A stretch of DNA of 64,000 bases from Methylibium petroleiphilum PM1 (GCF_000015725.1 NC_008825.1:3782001-3846000); one strand, 5' to 3'; shown: positions 26,258 through 35,694, counted from the first letter of the stretch. Notes: generated by a model from the letters alone, not told the origin. A program made the numbers and translations.

Positions 26258-28764
26258 GCCGGCGCCGACGACGAGGCGGGTGCCGCGCCCGCCCCGTCAC
26301 CCTCCGCCTGCGGCGGAAAGATCGCCTTGCGGATCACCGCGTGCACGCCCCAGTTGCCGTCGGCGACCTGTGTCACGCCGAAGTCCACCGCCACCGACAT
26401 CAGCGACAGCGCCTCGTCCTCGTCCAGCCCGTGGGCCTGCATCAGGTAGCGGCGCGCCTTGCGGAAGGCGTCGCGCATCGCCAGGTCCAGCGAGGACTTC
26501 TGGTAGACCTGGGTCTGTGCCTGCGCGCCCAGCTCGGCCAGGTGGTTGGCGAAGCTGAAGCCCTGCACCACCCAGGCGTCCTCGGCATCGAGGAAGGGGT
26601 GGTTCAGGTCGGCGAGGAAGCCGTCGGCGATCTGCGCGCGCTTGTGCAGCACGAGCTGGAAGCTGCCGGTCAGCGAGCACTCGATCGCGGTGCCGCAGAC
26701 CTCGCCATCGCCCTGCGAGGCGTGCGGGTCGCCCACCGAGAACAGCGCGCCCTCCACCGACACCGGCAGGAACAGCCGCGCGCCCTTGCCGGCGCGCCAG
26801 TTGTCGAGGTTGCCGCCGAAGTAGCCCGGTGGCACCGAATCGATCAGCCCGCTCTCCTTCGGCGCCACCGCCAGCAGGCCGAAGTGCGGGCGGATCGGCA
26901 CGCGCGCCTTCGCCAGCACGCCGTAGCGCTTGTCGACGCTGGCGGGGTCGACCGGCACGCCGGGGTAGTCGATGGTCTCGTGGCGCACGCCGTCGGGGTC
27001 GGTCTGCGGCGTCCAGCGGAAGCTGTAGACGGCCTTCGCATACGGCTCCGCCACGTCGGTCTGCAGCTCGTAGAGCGTGACCACCTCGCGCTTCTTCGGC
27101 TCGGTCAGCAGGTCGTGGTACTGGTAGCCCCACCAGGCCGCGGCATTGCTGCCGAACAGCTTGCCGCGATGCTGCGGGTGGCAGCTCGGGCGTGCACGGA
27201 TGTCGAGGATGCGCACCTCCAGCACGTCGCCGGTCTCGGCGCCCCGCACGTGGACCGGCCCGGTGCAGATGTGCACGCCGAAGCCCTCGCCCGCGCCGCG
27301 GCCGAACACCGACGCGTCCATCGGCCCGGCGCCGCGCCGCGCCACCGCCTTGCGCGTGGCGGTCCAGTGGAACACGCTCTCGGCGCCGGGGTCGCCGTCG
27401 ATCATGCGTTCGCGGTCGTCGCTGGCGTGCTGGGTCAGCGTCTCGATCGTCACCACGTCGCCCGAGCGCACGCTGATCACCGGCTTCAGCGTGCGGCTCA
27501 GGTAGCCCCAGTGCACCGTCCGGTCGGACACCGGGATGTAGTGGTATTCGGGCGCATGCCCGGCGCCGGGCAGCGCCTCCGGGAACCCCGCCTCCGCGGC
27601 GTGTGGCACCGCGCGCTTCGGCGCGAGCGCCAGCGCCAGCGCGTAGCGCTCGTGGTCCGTCAGCACCGCCTCGAACTGCCGGCGGCGCGCCTCGGGCGTG
27701 TCGGCCACCGCGGCCGCGCGCGCCGAGCTCGCGGTCGCCACGCCGGCCGCCGGCGCGCCACGCTGCGTGGGGCCCGCCGCCGCATCGGCCGGCGGCGCGG
27801 CGCGGTAGGCCTTGGGCGAGACACCGAAGCGCGCAGTGAACGCGCGGCTGAAGTTGGCCGCATCGCCGAAGCCCCAGCGGAAGCACAGCTCGGCGATCGT
27901 GAAGTGCGCCAGCGCGCGGTTGGCCAGGTCGAGCCGGCAGCGCTCCAGGCGGCGCGCCTTCAGGTACTCGCCGAAGCTGGCCGACGCGGCCTTGAACAGC
28001 TTCTGGATGTAGCGCGGCGACAGCCCCTCCAGCGCCGCGATCGCCTCCAGCGTCAGCTCGGCGTCGCCGAGCCGCGCCTCGACCGTGCGGCACACGCGCC
28101 GCAGATGGCCGAGCTGCACCGACGTGGAGTCGTCCGGTGACGCCGCGGCCTGCGCGTCTTCATCGTCCACGTGCGACAGGCAGGTGACCAGCAGCTCCAT
28201 CAACGTCGCCTCGATCGGCAGCAGCTCGTGGCGGCCCAGCTGGTCCAGCTCGTCGGCGATCGAGCGCACCAGGTTCAGGCAGACCGCGCCCACGCCGGTC
28301 TTCGGCGAGATGGTGTTGAGGTCCTGCCCGCTGGTGCGCACCAGGCGCAGCACGAAGCTCGCCGATTCGAGCCGGATCACCACCGCCCGGAAATCGGTAT
28401 TGAGCTCCACACGCCAGGGCCGCGCCGGGTCGAGCAGCACGATGCCGCCGGCCGCCAGCGCCACCGACTCCTGCCCCTCCACCACCAGGCCGCTGCCCTC
28501 CAGCAGCGCCAGCATCAGCACCGTGTGGCCGCCGCGCCGTGCGTTGCCGGGGTGCGGCAGCCACACCTGCGGCGACGAGCCGAGCCGCGCGAACACCGAT
28601 TCCAGCGCCGAGCTGCGCGCCGACACGTAACCGGCCAGCGGCGGTGCGTCGTAGGCCGGCGCGGCCGGGGCCATCAGCACCTTGGCCATCACCTCGGCCC
28701 AGGCGGCCGGGCGCAGGTCTTCCGGGAAGGCGTCGGTGGAGAAGCGGCGGAGGTCGTCGAGCAT
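26230..28764 (-). CDS. AraC-type regulator fused to a full acetamidase/formamidase domain
   Basis: 844-residue protein in one open frame. Residues 1-200 resemble the AraC-type sensor half ([14 protein letters not shown]). Residues 220-322 are a complete AraC double HTH ([21 protein letters not shown] and [20 protein letters not shown]...GVSPKAYR). After an Ala-rich linker, residues 405-820 form an acetamidase/formamidase domain with [29 protein letters not shown] and [14 protein letters not shown]. These motifs closely match the Tat-exported enzyme divergent from it. No ATG lies in the linker; a GTG near residue 353 has no ribosome site, so a separate enzyme gene is unlikely. I infer a regulator that binds or processes an amide and controls the neighbouring amidase. 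Confidence 0.9.
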   Translation of the reverse strand: MLDDLRRFSTDAFPEDLRPAAWAEVMAKVLMAPAAPAYDAPPLAGYVSARSSALESVFARLGSSPQVWLPHPGNARRGGHTVLMLALLEGSGLVVEGQESVALAAGGIVLLDPARPWRVELNTDFRAVVIRLESASFVLRLVRTSGQDLNTISPKTGVGAVCLNLVRSIADELDQLGRHELLPIEATLMELLVTCLSHVDDEDAQAAASPDDSTSVQLGHLRRVCRTVEARLGDAELTLEAIAALEGLSPRYIQKLFKAASASFGEYLKARRLERCRLDLANRALAHFTIAELCFRWGFGDAANFSRAFTARFGVSPKAYRAAPPADAAAGPTQRGAPAAGVATASSARAAAVADTPEARRRQFEAVLTDHERYALALALAPKRAVPHAAEAGFPEALPGAGHAPEYHYIPVSDRTVHWGYLSRTLKPVISVRSGDVVTIETLTQHASDDRERMIDGDPGAESVFHWTATRKAVARRGAGPMDASVFGRGAGEGFGVHICTGPVHVRGAETGDVLEVRILDIRARPSCHPQHRGKLFGSNAAAWWGYQYHDLLTEPKKREVVTLYELQTDVAEPYAKAVYSFRWTPQTDPDGVRHETIDYPGVPVDPASVDKRYGVLAKARVPIRPHFGLLAVAPKESGLIDSVPPGYFGGNLDNWRAGKGARLFLPVSVEGALFSVGDPHASQGDGEVCGTAIECSLTGSFQLVLHKRAQIADGFLADLNHPFLDAEDAWVVQGFSFANHLAELGAQAQTQVYQKSSLDLAMRDAFRKARRYLMQAHGLDEDEALSLMSVAVDFGVTQVADGNWGVHAVIRKAIFPPQAEGDGAGAAPASSSAPAQPLRNRKL

Positions 28765-28947
28765 GGTGGTGCATTCCCGGTCCGGGGTGCCGGGCTTCAT
28801 GCATGGAGCGCGCCCGGCGGCGGCGCAGCGCACCCCCCTCCAAGCCGCCGACAAGTTTTTGGGCGCTGCACGACAAGCGCCGCCGGCCACCGGGCCAACA
28901 CACTGCCCTCGTCGCTTCCATCCACACCTTCACGAGGGGTTCACACC
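28765..28947. promoter_or_regulatory. Divergent region between the AraC-amidase fusion and the Tat amidase
   Basis: 183 bases. Candidate elements are GGCGCT (28862-28867) and AGCGCC (28876-28881) with an 8-base spacer, and a near-palindrome GCTTCATGCATGGAGC at 28794-28809. GAGGGG lies 9 bases before the Tat amidase ATG. AraC proteins usually bind direct repeats, which I could not identify with confidence. Confidence 0.4.
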
Positions 28948-30405
28948 ATGTACGAGCACATCTGCGGTCCCGGCTGCAACCACGGCCCTGCCACGCCCGA
29001 GGCCGAGGCAGAAGTCCGCGAGGAGTTCAAGGTCGCGCGCCGCAGCTTCCTGCGCGACGCGCTGGCGGTCGGCGGCGCCACCGTGTCGGCGGCCTCTCTG
29101 AACGTGGCGATGACGCCCAGCGCCTTCGCGCAGAGCGCCGCGAAGCCGGGCTCGGGGCTCACCTCGCACTACTACATCCCGGCCTCGGCCGGCACCGTGC
29201 TGTGGGGCTACTTCAGCAAATCGGCCAAGCCGGTGGTGGAAGTGGAGTCGGGCGATTTCGTGACCATCGAGACCCTGACCCACCACGCCAACGACGACGC
29301 CGAGCGCATGATCAAGGGCGACCCCGGCGCCGAGAGCGTGTTCCACTGGGACGCCAAGAAGAAGGGCGTGAACCGCCGTGGCGCCGGCGCGATGGACGCC
29401 AAGGTGGGCGCCGGTGGCGGCGAAGGCGTGCACATCTGCACCGGGCCGGTGCGCATCAAGGGCGCGGAGCCGGGCGACATCCTGGAAGTGCGCATCGTCG
29501 ACGTGGCCACGCGGCCCAGCGCCAACCCGGCCTACAAGGGCCGCGCCTTCGGCAGCAACGCCGCCGCGTGGTGGGGCTTCCACTACGGCGACACGATCAC
29601 CGAGCCGAAGAAGCGCGAGGTGATCACCATCTACGAGGTCGACGCCACCGGCGAGCGCAACTGGGCGCGCGCGGTCTACAACTTCAAGTGGACGCCGCAG
29701 ACCGACCCCTTCGGCGTGGTGCACCCGACGATCGACTACCCCGGCGTGCCGGTCGACCACCGCACCATCACCAAGAACGAGAATGTGCTGAAGAACATCC
29801 GCATCCCGGTGCGGCCGCACTTCGGGACCATGGGCGTGGCGCCGGTCGAGGCCGAGATGGTGAACTCCATCCCGCCCAACTACACCGGCGGCAACATCGA
29901 CAACTGGCGCATCGGCAAGGGCGCCACCGTCTACTACCCGGTGGCCGTGCCCGGCGCCATGTTCTCGGTGGGCGACCCGCACGCGTCGCAGGGCGACTCC
30001 GAGCTCTGCGGCACCGCCATCGAGTGCTCGCTGACCGGCACCTTCCAGCTCATCCTGCACAAGAAGGCCAGCCTGCCCGGCACGCCGCTGGCCGAGCTGA
30101 AGTACCCGCTGCTCGAGACGCAGGACGAGTGGCTGCTGCACGGCTTCAGCTACGCCAACTACCTGGCCGAGCTGGGCCCCAATGCGCAGAACGACATCTA
30201 CAGCAAGTCATCGGTCGACAAGGCGCTGCGCGACGCGTATCACAAGATGCGCCATTTCCTGATGACCACGCAGGGCCTGGGCGAGGACGAGGCGATCTCG
30301 CTGATGTCGATCGCGGTCGACTTCGGCATCACCCAGGTAGTGGACGGCAACTGGGGCGTGCACGCGGTGGTGAAGAAGAGCATCTTCCCCGCGCGCGGCG
30401 GCTGA
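28948..30405 (+). CDS. Tat-exported acetamidase/formamidase
   Basis: 485-residue hydrolase of the acetamidase/formamidase family with an export signal. The N-terminus MYEHICGPGCNHGPA is followed by the twin-arginine motif RRSFLRDAL and a hydrophobic stretch ending at SAFAQS, so the enzyme should act in the periplasm. The catalytic domain has [35 protein letters not shown] and [14 protein letters not shown]. It shares these with the C-terminal half of the divergent AraC fusion, far more than with FmdA in the urt operon. The start is supported by GAGGGG 9 bases upstream. Periplasmic hydrolysis would release ammonia outside the inner membrane. The true amide substrate is unknown. Confidence 0.92.
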   Translation: MYEHICGPGCNHGPATPEAEAEVREEFKVARRSFLRDALAVGGATVSAASLNVAMTPSAFAQSAAKPGSGLTSHYYIPASAGTVLWGYFSKSAKPVVEVESGDFVTIETLTHHANDDAERMIKGDPGAESVFHWDAKKKGVNRRGAGAMDAKVGAGGGEGVHICTGPVRIKGAEPGDILEVRIVDVATRPSANPAYKGRAFGSNAAAWWGFHYGDTITEPKKREVITIYEVDATGERNWARAVYNFKWTPQTDPFGVVHPTIDYPGVPVDHRTITKNENVLKNIRIPVRPHFGTMGVAPVEAEMVNSIPPNYTGGNIDNWRIGKGATVYYPVAVPGAMFSVGDPHASQGDSELCGTAIECSLTGTFQLILHKKASLPGTPLAELKYPLLETQDEWLLHGFSYANYLAELGPNAQNDIYSKSSVDKALRDAYHKMRHFLMTTQGLGEDEAISLMSIAVDFGITQVVDGNWGVHAVVKKSIFPARGG

Positions 30406-30413
30406 GCGCCGGG

Positions 30414-30908
30414 CTAGCGCGGCAGCTGCGGTGGCGGCAGCAGGCGGTCGAGCTTGTCGTCCACCTCGCCCACGTAGGCCGACAGCGTGCGGGTGGACTC
30501 GGCGAGCTGCTCCTGCAGCTGGCGCTCCAGCTGTTCGATGCGCGCACCCAGCTCGCGTGTGGTGGCGGCGCCCTGCGCCTCCATCCGGCGCAGCTCGCCG
30601 TCGAGGAAGGCACGCAGCTCGGTGAAGCGCGAGGCCTCGGCGGTGTCGGCCAGCTCGCGGTGCGACTTGAGTTCCTTCGCGGTGCGGCGGGCCTCCATGA
30701 TCACGCCGGCCTGCTGGAACACGATGTAGACCAGGAACAGCGCCACCAGCACGCCGCTGGCCACCAGCAGGATCAGGCCGAGCGGCGCGTTCACCTCGGC
30801 GAAGCCCAGGGTCAGCAGGGTCGGCGCCGTGATCGCGGGCCAGTTGAGCAGGGCGAACAGCCCCAGCGCGGCCACGGCCGCGGCAATCGCCAGTGCGCGA
30901 AGGTTCAT
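30414..30908 (-). CDS. LapA-domain-like membrane protein with C-terminal coiled coil
   Basis: 164 residues. Two N-terminal TM helices (LRALAIAAAVAALGLFALLNW and APLGLILLVASGVLVALFLVYIVF) enclose a short loop and match the LapA/YciS pattern FALLNW...APLGLILL. A charged coiled coil of about 80 residues follows (AKELKSHRELADTAEASRF...LERQLQEQLAES) and ends in a Pro-rich tail. The function may be envelope-related. It converges with the Tat amidase, with 8 bases between stop codons. Confidence 0.8.
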   Translation of the reverse strand: MNLRALAIAAAVAALGLFALLNWPAITAPTLLTLGFAEVNAPLGLILLVASGVLVALFLVYIVFQQAGVIMEARRTAKELKSHRELADTAEASRFTELRAFLDGELRRMEAQGAATTRELGARIEQLERQLQEQLAESTRTLSAYVGEVDDKLDRLLPPPQLPR

Positions 30909-30970
30909 CGATGCGGCTCCTCGGTGCATGTCGGGGGGCCGACCATACACCGAGGCCGCCCCGGCGCGGC

Positions 30971-31324
30971 TCAGGCCTCGACGATCACCTGGAAGCCGCC
31001 GAAGATCATGCGCTGGGCGTCGAAGGGGCATTGATCCATGCCGTCCTTCAGCCGCGGGTCGGCCATGGACTTCTCCATGCCGCTGTCGCGCGTCTTGCGG
31101 TCGGGCCAGGTGATCCACGAGAACACCACGGCCTCGTCGTCCTTGCGCTTCACCGCCATCGGAAACGACGTGAGCTTGCCTTCCGGCACGTCGTCGCCCC
31201 AGCACTCCACGACGCTCAGCGCGCCGTGATCCTTGAACACCACCGAGGCCTTCTGGGCGATCTGGGTGTAGGCCTCACGCTGGGCGGTGGGCACGGCCAG
31301 CACGAATCCATCGACATAGTTCAT
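30971..31324 (-). CDS. DUF1428 family protein
   Basis: 117-residue protein starting MNYVDGFVLAVPTAQREAYTQ, the standard DUF1428 (YbaA-like) opening, and containing VFSWITWPDRKTRDSGMEKSM and FDAQRMIFGGF. The family has a ferredoxin-like fold of unknown role. The ATG has AGGAGA 6 bases upstream, which excludes the longer in-frame extension. It is divergent from the amidase gene. Confidence 0.92.
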   Translation of the reverse strand: MNYVDGFVLAVPTAQREAYTQIAQKASVVFKDHGALSVVECWGDDVPEGKLTSFPMAVKRKDDEAVVFSWITWPDRKTRDSGMEKSMADPRLKDGMDQCPFDAQRMIFGGFQVIVEA

Positions 31325-31521
31325 CGCGGTTCTCCTTGAGGGGTTGATGTCCTGACACGACGATCCGGCACCCGCGGAATCGACAGCGCCTGACCCACGC
31401 ATGCATCGGGACGTCCCGGCGCAGCGCCGGTGCGAGGCTTCACCCTACGCCTGTCGAGATGTCCGACCCGTCGGGTGCGACATGCGCCTAGGATGTGCCG
31501 CGGCAGCCGCCAGGAGACCCC

Positions 31522-32823
31522 TTGGAAACGACCGAGAACCACAAGCCCCCCGCCACCATCGCCCGCCTCGCGGCCGGCACGCTGGACGCCGCCACGCTGG
31601 CGGACGACACGCTGACCCGCATCGACGCGCAGGAGGCCGCGCTGGGCGCCTTCGCTGCGCTGCTGCCGCTCGACGTGGCCCGGCGCGAGGCCGCCACGGC
31701 GCAGCGCGAGCGCCGCGGTCCGCTGCACGGCCTGCCGGTCGGCGTGAAGGACATCGTGGACACCGTCGCGCTGCCCACCGCCTACGGCTCGCCCGTCTAC
31801 GCCGGTCACCGACCGCGCAGCGATGCCGCGCTGGTGGGCGCGATCCGCCGCGCCGGCGGCGTGGTGATCGGCAAGACCACCAGCACCGAGTTCGCCTACC
31901 TGCACCCCACCGCCACGCGCAACCCCAACGCACCGGGCCGCACGCCGGGCGGCTCGTCGGCCGGTTCGGCGGCCGCGGTGGCGGCCGGGCTGCTGGAGCT
32001 GGCGATCGGCACGCAGACCGGCGGCTCGGTGATCCGGCCTGCGTCGTACTGCGGCGTGGTGGGCTACAAGCCCAGCTTCGGCTGGCTGCCGACGGCCGGC
32101 GTGCGCTGCTTCTCGTGGTCGCTCGACACCGTGGGGCTGTTCACCCGCACGGTCGCCGATGCGGCGTTCTTCGCCCAGGCGCTGGCCGGGCGGCGCTTCG
32201 CGGCCACGCGGCCCGCACCGACCGCGGCCCCGCGCTTCGGCGTGGTGATCGACTACCCGTGGGGTCCGCTGTCCCCGGCCATGGCCACCGCGTTGCAGGA
32301 GGCCGCGACGCGGCTGCGCACGGCCGGCCACACGGTGAGAGAGGTGCGCCTGCCGGCCTGGGCCGCCGAGGCCTTCGAGGCCCAGGCCACCGTGCAGGGC
32401 TGGGAGGCGGTGCGCGCCCTGCACACCGAGCTGACGCAGCACGCCGATGCGCTGTCACCGCTGCTGCGCGACTACCTGCGCGAGGCGTCAAGGACGATCG
32501 GCGACGCCGACTACGACGCCGCGCAGCGCATCACCGCCGCCGCACGCGAGGCCCTGGCCGAAGACGGCCTCGCCGCACACGGCGTGGACGTGCTGCTCAC
32601 GCCCGGCGCGCCCGACGAAGCACCGCTGCTCAGCGAGCACAGCACCGGCGCGGCCAGCTACAACCGGCTGTGGACGCTGCTGGGCACGCCCTGCGTCGGC
32701 GTGCCGGGCCTGCGCGGCCCGCACGGCGCGCCGCTGGGGCTGCAGGTGACCGGCGCGCGCGGCGCCGATGCGGAGTGCCTGCGCGCCGCGGCCGTGCTCG
32801 AAGCACTGCTGCTGCCGCGCTGA
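31522..32823 (+). CDS. Amidase-signature family hydrolase
   Basis: 433-residue amidohydrolase with the Ser-cis-Ser-Lys triad: Lys76 in GVKDIVDT, cis-Ser145 in PGGSSAGSAAAVA, and nucleophile Ser169 in GTQTGGSVIRP (spacing of 24 as in fatty-acid amide hydrolase). The start is a TTG because AGGAG lies 5 bases before it; a GTG at 31495 would add nine residues, with no such site. The family covers many amides (acetamide, allophanate, malonamate, indoleacetamide), so the substrate is open. It adds a third amidase family to this region. Confidence 0.9.
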   Translation: METTENHKPPATIARLAAGTLDAATLADDTLTRIDAQEAALGAFAALLPLDVARREAATAQRERRGPLHGLPVGVKDIVDTVALPTAYGSPVYAGHRPRSDAALVGAIRRAGGVVIGKTTSTEFAYLHPTATRNPNAPGRTPGGSSAGSAAAVAAGLLELAIGTQTGGSVIRPASYCGVVGYKPSFGWLPTAGVRCFSWSLDTVGLFTRTVADAAFFAQALAGRRFAATRPAPTAAPRFGVVIDYPWGPLSPAMATALQEAATRLRTAGHTVREVRLPAWAAEAFEAQATVQGWEAVRALHTELTQHADALSPLLRDYLREASRTIGDADYDAAQRITAAAREALAEDGLAAHGVDVLLTPGAPDEAPLLSEHSTGAASYNRLWTLLGTPCVGVPGLRGPHGAPLGLQVTGARGADAECLRAAAVLEALLLPR

Positions 32824-32835
32824 GGCGGCGCCCGG

Positions 32836-33204
32836 CTACTTCCTGCAGTCGCCACCCACCGACACCGAGCCGTCCTTGCACTCGGTGAGCAGGGGCTCGT
32901 CGCGCGGCCGGGCCGTGACCGTGGGCGCGGAGGCCGCGGCCACGCTGCCCTCCTCACCACGCGTGTAGACGATCTTCTTCGTGCCCAGCTCGCAGCTGCC
33001 CACCACCTTGGCGGAGGCGCCCACCGCGGCATCGGCATCGACCGTGGTGACCGTGTAGTGCGTGGCGCCCGAGGCGCGCACCTTCGCGTCGATGCGCTCG
33101 CGCAACTGCTCGCAGCTCTGCGCCGCACCGGCCACGCCGGTGACACCACAGAGCAGCACGGCTGCGCCTATGCACAGAGAAAAGGAGAGCTTGGGGATCC
33201 GCAT
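32836..33204 (-). CDS. DUF1161 family secreted protein
   Basis: 122-residue protein with a Sec signal (LSFSLCIGAAVLLCGVTGVAGA) and a DUF1161 core: SCEQLRERIDAKVRASGATHYTV then VVGSCELGTKKIVYTRG. The C-terminal end adds a second Cys pair (ECKDG...GGDCRK). It is probably periplasmic, with disulfides; the role is unknown. It converges with the amidase gene 12 bases away. Confidence 0.88.
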   Translation of the reverse strand: MRIPKLSFSLCIGAAVLLCGVTGVAGAAQSCEQLRERIDAKVRASGATHYTVTTVDADAAVGASAKVVGSCELGTKKIVYTRGEEGSVAAASAPTVTARPRDEPLLTECKDGSVSVGGDCRK

Positions 33205-33290
33205 CGCGCGCCCGCCTTGAAGAAGAAGAAAACCCGAACGAAGGGCAGTCTAGCGGCGGGCCCTGTGACGAAACGTGAGGAACGGCGTCG

Positions 33291-33632
33291 TCAGTGTTCG
33301 GCGGGCCGCGCCGCCACGGGACTCTCGCCCGGGGGTCTGGCGGCGGGGTCGAGCAACGCGCTTCGGGCGTAACCGGGGTGCGCGTTCTCCAGCTCGACGA
33401 TCAGGTCGTCGACCTGCGCGAGGAACTCCTCGCGGCCGGTGTGCGGGCCCTGCAGGAACAGCGCCGACGAATGCTCGGCGAGCCGATGCTCGCCGGCCAT
33501 GCGGGCCCAGCGCCGGACTTCACAGTACAGGAGCAAGGCCAGTCGGCCCAGGTCGCCGCTCCTGCGCGCGTGCCGGAGGTCTCCGAGAAGATCCTCCAGC
33601 CCGAGCTGCAGCCGCAGCGACGAGGCGCTCAT
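33291..33632 (-). CDS. Hypothetical protein downstream of phasin
   Basis: 113 residues with no recognised domain. The central part is helical (GRLALLLYCEVRRWARMAGEHRLAEHSSALFLQ) and the end is Pro/Ala-rich. It begins 19 bases after the phasin stop on the same strand, so it is probably cotranscribed, and codon use is like that of its neighbours. A granule-related role is possible only by association. Confidence 0.6.
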   Translation of the reverse strand: MSASSLRLQLGLEDLLGDLRHARRSGDLGRLALLLYCEVRRWARMAGEHRLAEHSSALFLQGPHTGREEFLAQVDDLIVELENAHPGYARSALLDPAARPPGESPVAARPAEH

Positions 33633-33651
33633 GGCACGCTCTGGCCGTGAA

Positions 33652-34188
33652 TCAACCGCGCTTGGTCTTGGCGGCCTTGATCACCGAGCCGGTCACGGCG
33701 GCGTAGTTGGCTTCGGCGGTCTCGGCAGCCTGGCGGCCGGCCTTCTGCAGACCGTCGAAGGCGTTGTTCATGGTCGCCAGCGACGACTTGAACAGCGCGA
33801 TGCCGTTGACCGCACCTTCGGGCGCGTTCTTGCCGGCAGACTCGACCAGGGCGACGAACGAGCTCTGCGCCGCAGCGGCCTGCTCGGCAGCGAGCTTCTC
33901 CACGTCGGCCTTGATGCCGGCGACGATGCCGTACACCTGCTTGCCGTAGGCGGTGGCCTTTTCGGCAGCGGCCTGCAGCGGGGCAGCCTGCAGCGCCAGC
34001 AGCGCTTGCGGGTCCTTCGCCGACAGCGCGGCACGCCCGGTTTCGGCGGCTTCGTCGAGGCCGGCCTTCGCGACCTGCAGGTTGAGCGCGGTGAGCTGCT
34101 CGACGCCCTGGAAGGCCTTGGCGGTCAGGCCCATCATGGCTTCGAAGTTGGCCTTGTTGGTGGCAGCGAATTGTTCGGTGTTCAGCAT
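33652..34188 (-). CDS. phaP: Phasin, PHA granule surface protein
   Basis: 178-residue amphipathic helical protein that coats polyhydroxyalkanoate granules. MLNTEQFAATNKANFEAMMGLTAKAFQG is the classic start of beta-proteobacterial phasins, and the rest is Ala/Lys/Glu-rich helix. GGAG lies 6 bases before the ATG. Two near-identical upstream elements resemble PhaR sites, so expression is probably repressed by PhaR until granules form. PhaM, a second granule protein, is encoded at about 62.4 kb. Confidence 0.95.
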   Translation of the reverse strand: MLNTEQFAATNKANFEAMMGLTAKAFQGVEQLTALNLQVAKAGLDEAAETGRAALSAKDPQALLALQAAPLQAAAEKATAYGKQVYGIVAGIKADVEKLAAEQAAAAQSSFVALVESAGKNAPEGAVNGIALFKSSLATMNNAFDGLQKAGRQAAETAEANYAAVTGSVIKAAKTKRG

Positions 34189-34226
34189 GGGAAGCTCCAG
34201 TCGATCGGGGTGAGGGGTAGACAGAT

Positions 34227-34244
34227 TTTGTTGCGATGCAGCAT
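34227..34244 (-). promoter_or_regulatory. Candidate PhaR box 1 upstream of phaP
   Basis: TTTGTTGCGATGCAGCAT, which matches box 2 at 16 of 18 positions. It holds a TGC/GCA dyad of the type bound by the PHA repressor PhaR. It lies about 40 bases before the phaP start codon. Confidence 0.55.
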
Positions 34245-34284
34245 GACCTCATCTTACTGAAAGATTCGGCGAATGGGGCACGGA

Positions 34285-34302
34285 TTTGTTGCGTTGCAGC
34301 AA
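34285..34302 (-). promoter_or_regulatory. Candidate PhaR box 2 upstream of phaP
   Basis: TTTGTTGCGTTGCAGCAA, the second copy, 58 bases from the first. Two spaced copies suggest cooperative binding around the promoter. Confidence 0.55.
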
Positions 34303-34379
34303 TCTAGAGGCAAGTTCCTAGAACCCCACCGCTCGGGCCCCGGCGCGGGCCCGGTCGCTCCGCGCAGTACCCTGCCCCG

Positions 34380-35645
34380 ATGGACTCCCTGATCGCCGCC
34401 GCCGCACGCGCCCTGGCCGCCGGCGACGCCCTGGGCGCGCTCAAGCGCGTGGCGCTGCGCGATGACCCGCCGGCGCTGGCGCTGCGCGGCATCGCGATGG
34501 CGCAGCTGGGCGAGCATGCGCGCGCCCGCGAGCTGCTGAAGCGCGCCGCGCGCCGCTTCGGCAACGGCCACGAGGCCCTGGCCCACGCCCGCTGCGTGGT
34601 GGCCGAGGCCGAGGTGGCGCTCGCGGTGCGCGACCTGCGCGGCGCGCCCGGCACGCTGGCCGCCGCGGCGGCTGCGCTGGACGCACGCGGCGACCGCGCC
34701 AATGCGCTGCAGGCGCGGCTGATCGCGGTGCGCCGGCTGCTGCTGCTCGGCCGGCTGCAGGAGGCCGAGGCGGCGCTGAGCCCCCTCGACGACCCCCTGC
34801 GCGGCGATGACGAAGCCAGCGGGCCCCCGGCGCTGCGCGCCGTGGCCGCACTGGCCGCGGCCGAGCTGGCGTGGCGCTCGCTGCGCACCGCGCCGGCGCA
34901 GGCGGCCCTGGCCCGTGCCCACGCCGCAGCTCAGCGCTCCGGCGTGCCCGCACTGCAGGCCGAGGTGGCCGAGGCGCGCGCCGCGCTCGAGCGCCCTGCC
35001 GCGCGGCGCCTGCTGCCCACGGGCCAGGAACAGCCACTGCGCCTGGCCGAGGTGGAAGCGCTGCTCGCCTCCGGCGCGCTGGTGGTCGACGCCTGCCGCC
35101 GCGGCCTGCACGGCGGCGGCGGTACCTGGCTGCCGCTGGCGCGCCGGCCGCTGCTGTTCGCGCTGGCGCGCGCGCTGGCCGAGGCCTGGCCCGGCGACGC
35201 TGACCGCAACGCGCTGATCGCCCAGGCCTTCCGCACCCGCCGCCCCGACGAGACGCACCGCGCCCGGCTGCGCGTGGAGATCGGCCGCCTGCGGAAGCTG
35301 GCCGCGCCGCTGGCGCGCGTGGAAGCCACCGAGCGCGGCTTCCTGCTCGTGCCGCCAGGTCAGGACGGTGATGCCGCTGCCGCGGTGGTGGTGCTGGTGC
35401 CACCCCTCGACGGCGACCGCGCCTCTCTGCTGGCGCTGCTGGCCGACGGTGCCGCGTGGTCCACCTCGGCACTGGCGCTGGCGCTGGGCGCGAGCCAGCG
35501 CACGGTGCAGCGCGCGCTGGTGGAGCTGGAGGCCGCGGGCCGCGTGCGCGCCATCGGGCGGGCCCGCGCGCAGCGCTGGCTGGCGCCACCGCTGGCCGGA
35601 TTCACGACGAACTTGTTACTCCCTGCCGCGCTGCCGCTCACGTAG
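34380..35645 (+). CDS. Putative transcriptional regulator with two winged-helix segments
   Basis: 421 residues. The first 200 are Ala/Leu/Arg-rich helical repeats resembling TPR. Residues about 255-325 look like an OmpR/BTAD-type winged helix (LFALARALAEAWPGDADRNALIAQAF..HRARLRVEIGRLRKL, then VEATERGFLLVP). Residues about 345-405 look like a second winged helix (LLALLADGAAWSTSALALALGASQRTVQRALVELEAAGRV). The end reads FTTNLLLPAALPL. No phosphorylation domain is present. The adjacent beta-propeller gene starts 49 bases downstream and may be its target or partner. Domain calls are from pattern only. Confidence 0.75.
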   Translation: MDSLIAAAARALAAGDALGALKRVALRDDPPALALRGIAMAQLGEHARARELLKRAARRFGNGHEALAHARCVVAEAEVALAVRDLRGAPGTLAAAAAALDARGDRANALQARLIAVRRLLLLGRLQEAEAALSPLDDPLRGDDEASGPPALRAVAALAAAELAWRSLRTAPAQAALARAHAAAQRSGVPALQAEVAEARAALERPAARRLLPTGQEQPLRLAEVEALLASGALVVDACRRGLHGGGGTWLPLARRPLLFALARALAEAWPGDADRNALIAQAFRTRRPDETHRARLRVEIGRLRKLAAPLARVEATERGFLLVPPGQDGDAAAAVVVLVPPLDGDRASLLALLADGAAWSTSALALALGASQRTVQRALVELEAAGRVRAIGRARAQRWLAPPLAGFTTNLLLPAALPLT

Positions 35646-35694
35646 ATTGGGTTCCACCGCATCAGCCATGACGCGCAACGAAAGGAACCCGACC

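Noticed and set aside
26230-27700. A separate amidase gene starting inside the AraC fusion
   Set aside because: No ATG lies in the linker, the candidate GTG has no ribosome site, and the frame runs unbroken from the AraC domain.
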